Positions 48,001 through 60,761 are shown, counted from the stretch's first letter. The stretch is 61,773 nucleotides of DNA from Biscogniauxia marginata (GCA_022695795.1 MU404214.1:1-61773); one strand, 5' to 3'. The notes: a model not told the origin generated them from the sequence alone. Numbers and translations are program-made.

Positions 48001-51000
48001 TGTTTTAGTAATTCTTCCTTTATTTTATCTCTAAATAATTTATAAAAATAAAGGTACTCGCGCGGTACTCTTTTCGTTAGATTTTTAGGTTTAATTACTT
48101 AAATTATATAGGCGATATATTTCGTTTTTATATTTATTTCTCTAGAGTTATTTGCGGTACTCATTTCATAACTCGTAATGGTTGACTCCTCTTATTTTTA
48201 ATCCTAATAAAACGTGTTTATCTCGAAATTTATTCGTGGATTATTTTTTCTAAGTTAATTCATTTTTAAGATTATATTGTGATTTAATATATATATAATA
48301 TTAAAAATGACTTATTTAAAATGTTTTTAAATAGTTATTAAAAAAGGAATTATCTCTCTTAGCACCTTACCATTCTTATAACTAAACATGTTTCCTTTAA
48401 AGTTTTATAACTTATACGGACTTTATTTATATATTTATAATATTTTATCTTTTTAAGTTACCTTTATTAAGATATAGCTTTTATTTGCTCCTAAATTTAT
48501 TAAGGCTTTATACTCCCTTCCATTATACTTAACTCTAATTATAATAGTGTTATTAAGTCCCGACTAGACTTCATATAAAAACTTATTATTTATAGCTTCT
48601 CGCTGCTTTACTAATAAGAGCTTTTGCCGTTTTTTGGTTTTTCATGTCCCTTCCTTTTTAGTTTTTTTTTAGTTACTATAACCCGGATATCCTTTCATTC
48701 TTAAGCTTTCATAAAAGCGTGTTTCCAATAATCATTACTTAAATAATCTCTTTAATTACCTTTCACGTAATAAGGGGTAAAAGATTTATTCTTTATATAG
48801 AACCTTGCATATTAAAACTTTAATTCTTCTTCGAGGGCCCTTTTATAACTCAAGTTTATTTTATTAACTCGGAATTTTTTGAAGTTCTAGATTATCTTCG
48901 AATAAAACGAATAATTATTAAGTTTACTTATTAAAGGTATTTTAATGTTTCCTTTTAAGTTTATATTAATTTTTAAAAGCTTTCCTCCTTTTTTGAGGTA
49001 TGCTTTAATAATTCGTTTACATTCTCGTTTAGTTATATATGTTTTTATTTATTACTTTATTAAGTATTTCTCTATAAAGCTAAACAGATTAATATTATAT
49101 TTAATTCGTTTTTCGAGCTATTATAGAAGATATAGTCCTTTTTATAATTCCTATAATTCTTCTTTAATCTCGTCTTTTTCGAAACCTGCTTCGAGCAAGT
49201 CGTGTACGTCGCATGGTATTAAAATGTAATACATACAACTTTTGGTTATTACTTTATAGCTTTTTTTGAAACTTAGGTAAAAATAACATATTTTAAGGTA
49301 ATGTGGCTATCGTGGGGTATTATCGTAAATACACTCATTTTCTTCCGTGTTATTACTTTCTAGTTTTTGAGAATAGTAACCGGCTTTATCTTTAAAACTT
49401 TTATGTATTTAATAGGCGTCGTTAGTGTAAAAGCTTTAATATAACGATATATATTTCTTTAAGCTTTAATAAACGTTATAGTTATTATTTATGTAAAACC
49501 TCTAGTTTAGGTTATTATGCTGGCTTTTTCCTTAGTGGGTTTTGCATTTATCGTTTTTATAGTGGCTTTAGTATAGATTATTATGGTTTAACTTAATTCC
49601 TAAGTCATATTCTAGCTTATAGTTATTATATTCGTATGGTAATTCGCTTTCGTTATATCCTTATTTAGCTTGTTTTAATGTAAGATATCCTAAATATGAG
49701 TAATTATCCTTTAAATAGTCTTTACGTTTAACTTAATAATATTTATAGACTTTTTTTATAAGGACTTCCTTAATCTTTTCTGCCTTAATAGTACCGATAA
49801 TAAATACTTGGTTTATTTCTTCGTTATTTTCGAATTAAACCCTTACTTTGACGACTCTTTTCTCGGGTTAAGGAATCCCTTTTATTCTTGGTTCTTATTT
49901 CTTAAGACTTCGACACTCGTTTTTATAATGTCTTTTTTTTTTATAATTAAAACACTTAATAGTTGATTTATCTCGTTTCTTTTATTCCTTTTAAATAACA
50001 TTGATTTTAATGGGGTTTGACTTAGTTCTAGTGCCTTTCTTGGTTCCGGCACCGCTTTTATGATTTCCTATTTTTAGTTAATTGTCATTCCTTCGTTATA
50101 CCGTCTTTTTCTTTTTAAGGTACCGTTCGAAGTTCTCGTTATTAATAACAATTACTATTATAACGTAGTTATTAAACTTTCCTGGGTTTCTTTCTTTATA
50201 TAGGTTTATTTTATATAACTTATTCTTTATATAGTCTTTTAATCCTTAATAAAATAAGTAATACAGGTTTTTAATAGGTAGTTATAATTAACTTGCGAGT
50301 TTCTTGAACTTAACAACGTAGTTTAAAGCTTTCTTGTTTTATTATAATTTGTGAAATCGAGCTTCGGTTTATTATTAAAGAATTAAATTGCTAAATATAG
50401 ATTTAAGTTGTTTTTCAAACTTTTTATAATTTTTAAAGACTTTTTTCGTGTCTTTTTAAGCGTTTAATCTATTTTCTAAATAATTTTTAACACTGGTTAA
50501 AACTAGGTTAAGGCGGTTCTAGCGAGAAGTTAGAATATCGTGAAAACCTTCTATTCTTTAATAGTAATTATTTTATAATAAAACCGTAAATAGGTTCCAG
50601 CCTGAATTAAAAATCCTTTTAAATCGCTTGACTCATTATATTTACTAAGTGTAATAGGTTTAAAACCCTTTACGTTAAGGGTTGTTATATTATTTTTGTC
50701 GTTTAAATTGTTGGGGTCGTTATTATTTAAAAATAGTTACTTGTCTTTAAAAGGTAAGGGTTATTTTGCCTATTTGTTTTTTTTTTTTAGGTATTTTTTC
50801 CTCCTCCTCTTTTTCTTCCTTAAATGCTTCTTCTTATTAATCTTTCGAGATATCCTCTTGTAACTCTTTTTTAGCTGCAATTATAATGAATTCTTATATT
50901 GGTTTTTTTAAACCTTTTTATTATACCGTAAAAGGATTTAAAGTTTTCGTTTAAGAACTTGTTAATTATTATTTTTCTACTTATTTCTTTTTTTGTTGCC

Positions 51001-51095
51001 TTTTAGTTTTAAGAGGCATGTTTATCCTGGGACTGTTTAACTGAAAGTCCCTTCTTTTGAACTAATGTTAAGCACTAATTAAGGAGCTATCAAAA
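45060..51095 (-). pseudogene. Element Z degenerate gag-pol
   Basis: Minus-strand order: gag (about 49900-51080, with the zinc-knuckle zone near 49925-49965), protease (about 48450-48560), RT (the YLDD-equivalent near 47450-47480 reads Y-L-D-N), RNase H, integrase (about 45600-46450) and chromodomain tail (45070-45240). All domains are recognisable by alignment with B and Y, and all are interrupted. Former Asp and Cys codons are replaced by Asn and Tyr as expected for G-to-A changes on the sense strand. Confidence 0.85.
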
Positions 51096-51602
51096 TGTGA
51101 CGAACCTCTTTGTGTATTCCTAGTTAGCTGACTTCATAGGTAAGTACGTACTAGGTTTTCTTGATTTAAAGGTAATAGTGGGTTAAAATTAGTTTAGTTG
51201 ATTTATAATGTTATGTTTGTTAAAGAGGTTTTAAAGTACTCTTATTATAATATTAAAGAGTAACTATAGTTTTAAATTAATAACTAAGGAACTAGAATAA
51301 ATAACTAAAAACAAGAAAAATCCCATCCTTTTTATATTAAATTTCCTTTTAGGATAATGTTTAACATTTTTAATTATTCTCTCTCATTCTCTGTAAGAGC
51401 AACAAAAAATACAATTATTCTTTTTTATTCTTTGTAAAAACAACAAAGAATACAATCATTCTCTTTTATTCTCTATAAGAGCAAGAGAGAATACAATCAT
51501 TCTCTCTCATTCTTTATAAGAGCCACAGAGAATGCTACCATATGTCACGTGACCTGTGTTCACATAACCATCCACCTTTCCAACCCCTGTTAGTTCGTAA
51601 CA
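51096..51602 (-). repeat. Element Z 5' LTR with four-copy internal repeat
   Basis: A 507-bp LTR matching 43945-44451, with the ~42-bp repeats at about 51368-51535. It ends TTAGTTCGTAACA and is followed by ATTAT. Confidence 0.92.
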
Positions 51603-51607
51603 ATTAT

Positions 51608-54600
51608 CTAAAAAATAACCACTTATATTTAGGATATCTTACACTAAAACAAGCTAAATAAGAATATAACAAAAGCGAACTACTATATAAATATAATAAC
51701 TATAAACTAAAATACGACTTAAGGATTAAGTTAAACCATAATAATTTACATTAAAGCTATTATAATAATAATAAATGCGAAACCCATTAAGGAAAAGGCT
51801 AATATAATAGCCTAAATTAGAAGTTTTATATAGATGATAATTATAAAGTCTATTAAAGCTTAAAGAAACATGTATTGTTACATTAGAGCTTTTACACTAA
51901 CGACGCCTATTAAATACATAAAAGTTCTAAAAATAGAGCTAGTTACTATTCTCAAAAACCAAAGAGTAATAACATAAAAGAAAATAAGTGTATCTATAAT
52001 AACATCTCACGACGGCTACATTACTTTAAAGCATGTTATCTTCACTCAAGTTCCGAAAAAAGCAACGAAATAATTGCTAAAAATTATATATGTTACACCT
52101 CAGTATTATGCGACGTATATAACTTACTCGAAACAGGTTTCAAAAAAAACAAGATTAAGAAAGAATTATAAGAATTATAAAAAGAACTATATCTTCCATA
52201 ATAGCTTAAAAAACGAACTAAATACGACATTAATTTATTCGGCTTTATAAGAAAATACTTAATAAAGTGATAAATAAAAACACGTGCAATTAAACGGGGC
52301 TATAAACAAATCATTAAAACATATCTCAAGAAAAAAAGAAAATTTCTCGAAATTAATATAAACCTAAGAAGAAATATCGAGATACCCTTAGTAAGTAAAC
52401 TCAAGAATTATTCATTTTATTTAGGGATAATTTAAAACTTTAAGAAATTCCGAGTTAATAAAATAAACTTAAATTATAAAAAGGCTCTCGAATAAGAATT
52501 AAAGTTTTAATATACAAGGTTTTATATAAAGAATAAACTTTTTACCCTTTATTACGTAAAGGGTAATTAAAGAGACTATTTAAGTAATAATTACTAGAAA
52601 CACACTTCTATAAAAGCCCAAGAATGAAAGGATATCTAGGTTATAACAACTAAAAGAAAACCAAAAAAAAAAGGACATGGAAAACCAAAAAACGGTAAAA
52701 GCTCTCGCTAATAAAGCAGCGAGAAGCCATAAATAACAAGTCCTTATATAAAGTCTAGTTAAGACTTAATAACACTATTATAACCAGAGTTAGGTATAAT
52801 AAAAGGGAGTATAAAGCCTTAATAAATTTAGGAACAAATAAAAGCTATGTCTTAGTAAAGGTAGCTTAAAAAGATAGAATACTATAAATATATAAATAAA
52901 GTCTATATAGGCTATAAAACTTTAAAGGAAGCATGTTTAGTTACGAGAATAGTAAAGTACTAAGAGAAATAATTCCTCTCTTGGTAACTATTTAAGGGCA
53001 TTTTAAATAAGTCATCTTTAATATTATATATATATTAAATCACGACATGATCTTAAAAATGAATTAACTTAAAAAAAGTAATTTATAAATAAATTTCGAA
53101 ATAAACACGCTTTATTAAGATTAAAAATAGGAGGAATTAACCATTATAAGTTACGAGATAAGTACCGCAAGTAACTCTAGAGAAACGGATATAAAAACGA
53201 AACATATCGCTTATATAATTCGAGTAACCAAGCCTGAAGATTCAACGAAGAAAGTACCACGCAAGTACCTCTATTTCCATAAACTATTTAAAGATAAAAC
53301 AAAGAAAGAATTACTAAAACATAACTAATGAAATCATTAAATCCACTTTAAAGAAGAAAAATAGCCAAAATTATTCCTAGTGTATTTTATAAATTAGGAA
53401 AAATAAAAAGCACTATAAAAAGGAATCTAAGAGGATCTTAATAAAGGATATATTCGAGAATTAAAATCCTCGTTAAAATACCCGGCAATTATGGTATTTA
53501 AAGTCGATAAAAATGGGAAGTAACGTGTTAATAAAGAAGGAAATTTAGTATAGCGACAAGTGATTAATTATTAATACCTTAACAAAATAACTAAGAAAAA
53601 CGGGCACTCGTTACTACTAATAAAACTCATAAAAAAACAAATTAATAAGGCCTAAATCTTCACAGTACTAAACCTTCGCAATAGATATTATATAATTAAA
53701 ATGACTAAAGAACACGAATAATATACAGCTTTTTAAACAATATATGGATATTATAAGTATAAAGTTATGCTATTTAGACTTATTAACGCACCCGCTATAT
53801 TTTAATATATAATTATGATAGTTTTTCGTAAGTTTCTGGATAAATTTATATTTGTTTATTTAAATAATATATTAATTTACTTAAAAAACGAGAAAAAGCA
53901 TAAGGAACATATAAAGCAGGTGTTAAAAGCCCTGGAAAAGGTAAACTTACTTATTTATCCGACTAAAAGTAAATAGCATGTCAAAAAACTAGACTATTTA
54001 AGGTTTGTAATAAATTTAAAAGAAATTCGCATTTAAAAGGGAAAAATAGCAATAATCAAGAATTAGCTAGAACTTAAAAGTGTCATAGAAATACGCGTAT
54101 TTCTTGGCTTTATTAATTATATTAAATAACTCATTAAAGATTTCGGGCGTATCGCTAAACCATTAACAGAACTAATTACCCTAGCAAAAACAAGAGAGGC
54201 TTTCTATTTTATTAAAGAGGCTAAATAGGCTTTTTAGTAGCTAAAGAAAGTTGTAACTAGTAAGGTTATATATAAACTTTTAAACAAAAATAAAAAGAAA
54301 CGACTAAAGACAAACGCCTTAAATTTCGCTATTAGAGTAGTCTTAGAGTAATTAGAAGATAATGAGAAATGGTACCTAGTTACGTACCTATTTAAAGCAC
54401 TATATAGTGCTGAACTGAATTATTAGATCTATAATAAGGAACTGTTAGCAGTCATTAGAGCATTAGAAGAATGGGAACCATGGCTCAATAGTTCAAGGAA
54501 AATTACAGTTAAAAGGAAAAACAATTATAGTCTCAGCAAGGATCCAGCGACGAACTTCTCTCGTACAAAGAAAAGGTATACGTACCAGAACAAATACAAG

Positions 54601-55995
54601 ACAAATTCGTCAAAGAATTTCATAAATATCCTTTACATAGCTACTAAGGGATTTTCAAAACAATAAAACGACTTTAAAAAGAATTTGACTTTTTAGGAAT
54701 ACGATAAATAGTTAAAAGAATTATAAAGATTTATAATATTTATAATAAAGCTAAAAAATCACGATATAAACTATATAAATTATTATAACTAACTTAAATA
54801 CTTAATAAAGCATAGAATATAATTATATAGGACTTTATAGTGAAACTTTTAAAGTTAAAAAATCCTATTATAAGAGTACATTATAATAGTATATAGGTAA
54901 TTATTAATAGACTTATAAAATACGTTTATTTTTTACTATTTAACGAATCGAGCATAGTAAAATAATTAGTTTTTAGTTTCCTAAGAAAGTATATTAATAA
55001 ATATGGGTTATTAAAACGTGTTGTTTTAAATAGAGACAAGTTGTTTACGTTAAAATTTTGGACTAGCTTAATAAAACGAATAAGAATTAAACAAAAGTTA
55101 TTTATAGCGTATTACTCCTAAATAAACAAGTAAATAAAAAAATTGAATTAAATAATGAAATAATATTTATAAAGCTATATTAATTAAGAAATAAATAACT
55201 AGGTAGAATTATTATTAATAGTTTAAATAGTATATAACACTTCGATTAACGAAGACATGAAGATGTCACTACACAAGGCAATATACAGGCAAAAAGCGGA
55301 AATCTAAAAATAACTAATTAAACTCACGAAAGCACCAAGAGTTAAAATAAAGGCCTTAAGAGTAGAAGTACTATCTAAAAAGATTTAAGTAGTATAATAA
55401 CAATTATAAAAAGATTTATAATTTATTTAAGATAAAATGACAAAGTATTATAATAAAAAAAGAATTAAGGAACTAATTCTTAAAAGAAGAGACATAATTT
55501 ATTTGCTTTACTAACGATAAGGCGTAACATTAAAAACACCTTAAATTAAAATAAAGCGACTTAGTAAGAAACTTAAATTTAAGAAATTAAAACTATATAG
55601 AATTAAAAAAGTTATTTCGAAAGTTAATTATAAACTAGCACTACTAAAAAGATCTAGAATATATCTTATATTTCATATTTCGCTCTTAAAATTAGCATTA
55701 AATAACGCTATACTAAAAAACCAACTAGAATTTAAAGAAAACCCTAATAAGTACGAAATAAAAAAAATACTAGATTTAAAACAAGTTGAAAGTTAATTAT
55801 AATATCTTATTAAATGAGAAGGTTACTTACTCGAGGAAAACACCTAGGAACCTCTTAAACACCTAAAGAACTTAATAAAGGAACTTGCGAGCTTTCACCG
55901 ATAAAACCCAGATCGGCCAGGAAAGCCTAAAAATCAAGATTCTAGCCCAGAAAGGACAGGTCGAAAAAGGGGGCGGCCTCGGAAGTAAGAACGTT
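51608..55995 (+). pseudogene. Element Y degenerate pol (protease to chromodomain)
   Basis: Continuation of Y after the Z insertion. A protease-like strand lies near 52820-52870. The RT catalytic motif at about 53855-53880 reads Y-L-N-N, both catalytic Asp changed to Asn. The integrase zinc-finger begins with His codons at 54621 and 54636 (H-x4-H) and its Cys positions read Tyr. The chromodomain and its basic tail lie at about 55800-55995, containing FHR, NPD and GRPGK-like pieces in shifted frames. The stretch 54420-54570 is less mutated and has lost part of RNase H. Confidence 0.82.
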
Positions 55996-56019
55996 TAGCT
56001 TAGACCTAAACTAACATAT

Positions 56020-56520
56020 CGAGTTTTTTATTTATTGCCGTTTCGTAGCGAGACGCTTTTGCTTTACCTCTACGCGTTTTTATTCCTTTAACTCTTTAAT
56101 AAACAATAAACCCCGTTTTAATATCTTAAGGCCCCGCTTTCTTAAGAACTCCTTTTATTTACGTATGCGGATTATTTACCCCGCTAGCGCCTGAAATTCC
56201 TTCTCGGCATAACGACGCTTCGCGGCGAGCTTTTCTTACTCGCGAATAATGTTAAATAAGTTAGATATCGCAATACCGCTATTATCATAATGGCTTTGAA
56301 CCTTAACAATATAAGTAAAGCAGGTTTTAAACTCTAGAACCATGAAATAAAAAGAGTTAATTTAAAAACAATAAAAACAAGGAAATACTTCATAACCGGT
56401 AAAACGAATAAACGAAGCAATAATATCGCGAAATTTATATTAATTTTTACGAAACTTCGTAATAAACTTGGAAACTCCTAATATACTAAAAATAATAAAT
56501 AAAATGAACTTACTAAAGAA
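56020..56520 (-). pseudogene. Element Y antisense accessory ORF, Zn2Cys6-like
   Basis: This frame runs opposite to Y gag-pol, between chromodomain and 3' LTR, and is the clearest copy. Cys at 56377-56379, 56368-56370 and 56320-56322 are positions 1, 2 and 4 of a C-x2-C-x6-C-x8-C-x2-C-x7-C array; positions 3, 5 and 6 read Tyr. Downstream are NSGIAISNLF, an EKLAAKRRYAEKEFQALAG helix and a basic LRKRGLKILKRGL stretch, colinear with B. Only a few stops interrupt it, mostly TAA/TAG at likely Gln codons. Whether it was expressed is unknown. Confidence 0.6.
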
Positions 56521-56557
56521 AATCTTTAAAACAAAGATTTTAAAAAGAAAAAAATAA

Positions 56558-57019
56558 TATTATAAATTAATTATATTAAAAGGATTTCTTATAAAGGTGT
56601 TAAAACACGAACCATAAATATAAGTATAAGGCGGTCTTTTTTAGAATATAATAAGACGTCACGTAATGTAATTTTAATTACTTTTAAATCATATTAAATG
56701 GGATCTAAATTAATCTTAAATCTAGATAAACTCTATTTATATAATAATTAGTGTAAAAAGGGAATGTGTACTAGGGAGAAGAAGTATAAAAAAAAAGGGA
56801 TTTCTTATATATCTAGTTATTCGTTCTTCAATTATCAATTTAAGACTATAATCACTCTTTGATACTATAGTAAGAGTACCTTAAAACCTCTTTAACGAAT
56901 ATAACATTGTAAATAAATTGAACTAATTTCAACTCACTATTACCTTCAAATCAAGAAAACCTAGTACATACTTACCTGTGAAGTCAGCTAACTAGGAACA
57001 TATAGGGAGGTTCGTTATA
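56558..57019 (+). repeat. Element Y 3' LTR
   Basis: A 462-bp LTR, more mutated than 42076-42537 (it starts TATTATAAATTAATTATATT), ending GGTTCGTTATA, then the AACTT target duplication. Confidence 0.9.
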
Positions 57020-57024
57020 AACTT

Positions 57025-58838
57025 ATAAATATTATACTTATATAGTAATTCATTTTCGTTATACTTTTACTTAATTTATTTTAATATAAAATACCTTAAA
57101 TACGAATAATTATACTTCGAGTAATCTTTAAAATCGACTTAATAATATTTATAGTTTTTTTTTATAAAAACTTTTTCGTTTTTTTATATCTTAATAGTAG
57201 TAATAATAAACACTTAATTTACCTCTTTATTATCTTTGAAATAAACCCTTACCTCGAAGGTCCTTTTCTCGGGTTAAAAAATCCCTTTTATTTTTAGTTT
57301 TTGTTTCTTAAGATTTTAATACTCGTTCTTATAATATCTTTTTTTCTTATAATTAAAACATTTAATAATTAACTTATTTCGCTTTTTTTACTCTTTTTAA
57401 GTAACTGTGACGAACCTCCCTGTGTGTTCCTAGTCAGCTGACTTCACAGGTGAGTACGTACTGGGTTTTCTTGATTTGAAGGTAACAGTGGGTTGAGATT
57501 GGTTCAATTGATTTCTTGTTATGTTCGTCAGAGAGGTTTCAAGGTACTCTCACTATAGTATCAAAGAGTGACTGTAGTTTTAGATTGATAGCTAAAGAAC
57601 TAGAATGAATAACTAGAAACGAGAGAAATCCCATCCTTCTTATAGTTGTCCAGATCTATTATTCAATGTGAGCTCTGTCCTGCTCCTAGAGCACAACGGA
57701 GCGCCGTTCTATCATCACGTGATGATAGAAAAAAAGGAAGAACCCAAATCCGGACGCGCAAGGGCGAAAGGTAAGTAGATCCAGTTAGATCGTAACAGTA
57801 ACGTTAATTTTAATAAGGTTTAACTTAATTTTAATGCTTTTTTTTATTTCGGTATTACTTTTATAATTTCTTTCTTTTTATTAATCGCCGTTTTTTCGTT
57901 ATATTATTTTTTTGAAGTATTATTCGAAATTCTTATTATTAATAATTATTATTATTATAACGTAATCGTTAAACTTTTTTAGGTTCCTTTCTTTATATAG
58001 ATTTATTTTATATAATTTATTTTTTATAATTTATTTTTTATATAATTTTTTAATCCTTAATAAAATAAATAATATAAACTTTTAATAATTAATTATAATT
58101 TATTTATAAGTCTTTTAAACTTAATAGTATAATTTAAAGCCTTTTTATCTTGTTATAATTTATAAAGTTAAGTTTCGACTTATTACTTAAAAATTAAATT
58201 ATTAAATATAAATTTAAGTTATTTTTTAAATTCCTTATAATCTTTAAAGATTTTTTTATATCTTTTTAAGCGTTTAATTTATTATTTAAGTAATCTTTTA
58301 ATATTAATTAAAACTAGGTTAAGGCATTTTTAACAAGGAGTTAAAATACCGTGAAACCCTTTTATTCCTTAGTAATAATTATTTCGTAATAAAACCGTAA
58401 ATAAGTTCCGGCTTAAATTAAAAATCCTTTTAAATTATTTAATTTATTATATTTATTAAGTATAATTAATTTAAAACCTTTTATATTAAGGGTCGTTATA
58501 TCGTTTTTAAGCTATTAAAGTCGTTATCGTTTAAAAGTAGTTCCGGTTATTTATTTCTAAAAAGTAAAAGTTATTTTACTTGTTTATTTTCTTTTTTAAG
58601 TACTTTTTCCTTTTCTTTTTCCTCTTCCTTAAACGATTCTTCTTATTAAACTTTAAAAGTGTTTTTCTAGGGTTTTTTTTAATTATAATTATAATTAATT
58701 TTTATGTTAATTTTTTAAACCTTTTTATTATATTATAAAAAAAATTTAAAGCTTTCGTTTAAAAACTTATTAATTATTCTTTTTTTATTTTAAAAGGTAT
58801 ATTTATTTTAAGACGGTTTAATTGAAAAACTATTAAAA
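57025..58838 (-). pseudogene. Element X degenerate gag and pol 5' part
   Basis: Right-hand portion of X: the protease-proximal pol and gag regions, colinear on the minus strand with B 8520-9770, including the zinc-knuckle zone near 57310-57360. It is interrupted by the solo LTR at 57406-57797. Heavily AT-enriched. Confidence 0.75.
57406..57797 (-). repeat. Unmutated solo LTR (W) inserted in X
   Basis: A 392-bp LTR, TGTGACGAACC to AGATCGTAACA, flanked by a perfect target duplication GTAAC (57401-57405 and 57798-57802). It has normal base composition and almost no RIP signature, in contrast with everything around it. Its U3 (57645-57797), including ATCATCACGTGATGAT, is unlike other LTRs in the window, while the gag-proximal half is the common type. 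It is the youngest insertion seen. Confidence 0.94.
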
Positions 58839-59246
58839 TATAACGAACCTTTTTATATATTCTTAATTAATTAACTTTATAAATAAGTATATACTAGGTT
58901 TTTTTAATTTAAAAGTAATAATAAATCGAGATTAATTTAAAAAATTTATAATACTTTATTCGTTAAAAAGATTTTAAAGTATTCTTATTATAATATTAAA
59001 AAATAACTATAATCTTAAATTAATAACTAAAAAACAAATAATTAAATATATAAAAAAATTTTAATTTACTTATATTTTATTTCTAAAAAAGTAATATCCC
59101 GCATTTTTTAACCTTTTTTATTACGAGAAACAAAAACAAATAAAAAACACTTTTCTTCTCTTCTTTTCTTTATTACTCTATAAAGAGAGCCACAAAAAAT
59201 CTTACTTTAGGTCACGTGACCTTCATTATCCTTATTAGTCGTAACA
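58839..59246 (-). repeat. Element X 5' LTR
   Basis: It starts TATAACGAACC (decayed TGTGACGAACC), ends TTAGTCGTAACA, and is followed by TAGGA, the mutated target duplication. Its U3 matches 39240-39413. Confidence 0.88.
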
Positions 59247-59251
59247 TAGGA

Positions 59252-60287
59252 AGGCATAATAGAAAAATCGATTTTTAAGTTAAAAAAACCAACCAAATTC
59301 GTATAAGCTAGTTATAAATACTTTTTATTAAAATAATAAGTATAATAATATTATAATTCTTAAACATAATATAACATATATATAATTAAAAATAAATAAC
59401 TATATAATAAAGTTTTTTAAAATGTTTTAAATTTAAAAAATTATTTTCGTTTTTATATATTTTATATTATATTAACTTTATAAACATCTAACTTTATATA
59501 ATATTAAATTACTTAATTTAATATTTATTAAATGATATATTTATATATTACTTTATAATTATATAAATTTATAAAAATATAAAATAGAAGTATTTAAATT
59601 AAGACGTATATATATAATATAACGTTAAACTTATTTATATTAATAATATTTAACATTTAAATTTTTATTATATTTAAAGTTATATATAAAGTAAATAATG
59701 CTAAGTAAAAAGCTAATAAAAAACGAACGTACTTTAATAAAATATATTATAATTAAAATGAGATTTTATTTATACTTTATAAAATATTATAAAAAGATAA
59801 TTATAAAAATTTAATATATAATTCATTTTAATTTTAATAAACATTTTTATATATTCGAATTATTATATATAAATTTAATATAAAATTTTAATTAAGTTAT
59901 AAAAACTAGAAAGTTATAAATATAATAGTTTAAAATAAAAAAACGCTAATAATTACTACTTTTTAATTTGATTTAATTAAAAACGTGACATTTAATAAGA
60001 TTAAAAATAACTATTATATTAAGTTAATTAATAATAATAATTAAGAAATAAAAAGATAAACTCGTTATAATATTAATAACAAATTCTTATTAATTAAAAA
60101 CGTAAAAAAAAAGAATTAAAATTAAAAGTTAAAAGAAAAAGCTAAAAAACCCGGTTAAATTAAAAAAGCAAGGAAATTAAAATTAAAGTCAAAAAGGTGA
60201 ATATAAATAAAATTAATATATTATATAAACGAGTAACGTGTCTTATAAGCAAGTAAGTCACATAAGCGAGTGGGCCACTTAATATAT
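59252..60287. other. AT-rich RIP-degraded sequence, former right neighbour of island 3
   Basis: Stop-rich AT DNA that was adjacent to 38990 before X inserted. No domain, LTR or RNA gene recognised. Confidence 0.55.
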
Positions 60288-60761
60288 TATTACGAACCGA
60301 CCAGGGTAAGCAATCAAGTAACAAGGGTACTATTCCCACTGTTCTTAATTTTACACCGGACATAAATCCAGGAAAAGAAAAACAGCTTAAGGTTACGTAA
60401 TATAAATATATATAAATATGCATATTTAACAACATCTAGTAAAGAATAAATATATGTAAATAAACACATTTAAAGGTATTTAACATACTAATTATAAGGA
60501 ATAAAAAATAAAATAAATAAATATAAAAAAACGGTATTTCTTATATATTTAATTATTCATTCTAATTTTTTAATTATTAATTTAAAATTATAATCACTTT
60601 TTAATATTATAATAAAAGTATTTTAAAATCTCTTTAACGAACAAGGCATTATAAATCACTTAAATTAATTTTAATTCATTATTACCTTAAAATCAAAAAA
60701 ACCTAATATATATTTACTTATAAAATCAATTAACTAAGAATATATAAGGAAGTTCGTCACA
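60288..60761 (+). repeat. Element V 5' LTR
   Basis: Same length and U3 type as the solo LTR at 22101-22574, but far more mutated. Confidence 0.88.

Larger units (their letters stand above)
43945..51602 (-). mobile_element. Element Z: chromovirus nested in Y
   Basis: Two LTRs of exactly 507 bp (43945-44451 and 51096-51602) are flanked by a perfect target duplication ATTAT (43940-43944 and 51603-51607). Joining the flanks restores Y sequence as seen by comparison with element U near 19840-19890. Minus orientation: gag at right, chromodomain tail near 45070-45240. It is interrupted by RIP-type stops but is otherwise structurally complete. Confidence 0.94.
42076..57019 (+). mobile_element. Element Y: chromovirus nested in X
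   Basis: Two 462-bp LTRs (42076-42537 and 56558-57019) are flanked by a perfect 5-bp target duplication AACTT (42071-42075 and 57020-57024). Removing Y restores colinearity of X pol with B. Orientation is plus, opposite to X. It is itself split by element Z (43945-51602). Y DNA is 42076-43944 and 51608-57019. Confidence 0.93.
38991..59246 (-). mobile_element. Element X: outermost chromovirus of the nest
   Basis: LTRs at 38991-39413 and 58839-59246 share a distinctive U3 (blocks ATCCCGCATTTTTTAAC and a TTAGTCGTAACA-type end) that no other element here has. The target duplication is CAGGA (38986-38990) against TAGGA (59247-59251), identical apart from one C-to-T. Its own DNA is 38991-42070, 57025-57400 and 57803-59246; the rest is inserted Y and a solo LTR. 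Orientation is minus, with gag at the right. It is among the most strongly RIP-altered elements, consistent with being the oldest. Confidence 0.9.

Noticed and set aside
48945..49229. 94-codon plus-strand ORF
   Set aside because: Chance frame antisense to gag/protease of element Z; no counterpart in B at 7870-8160.
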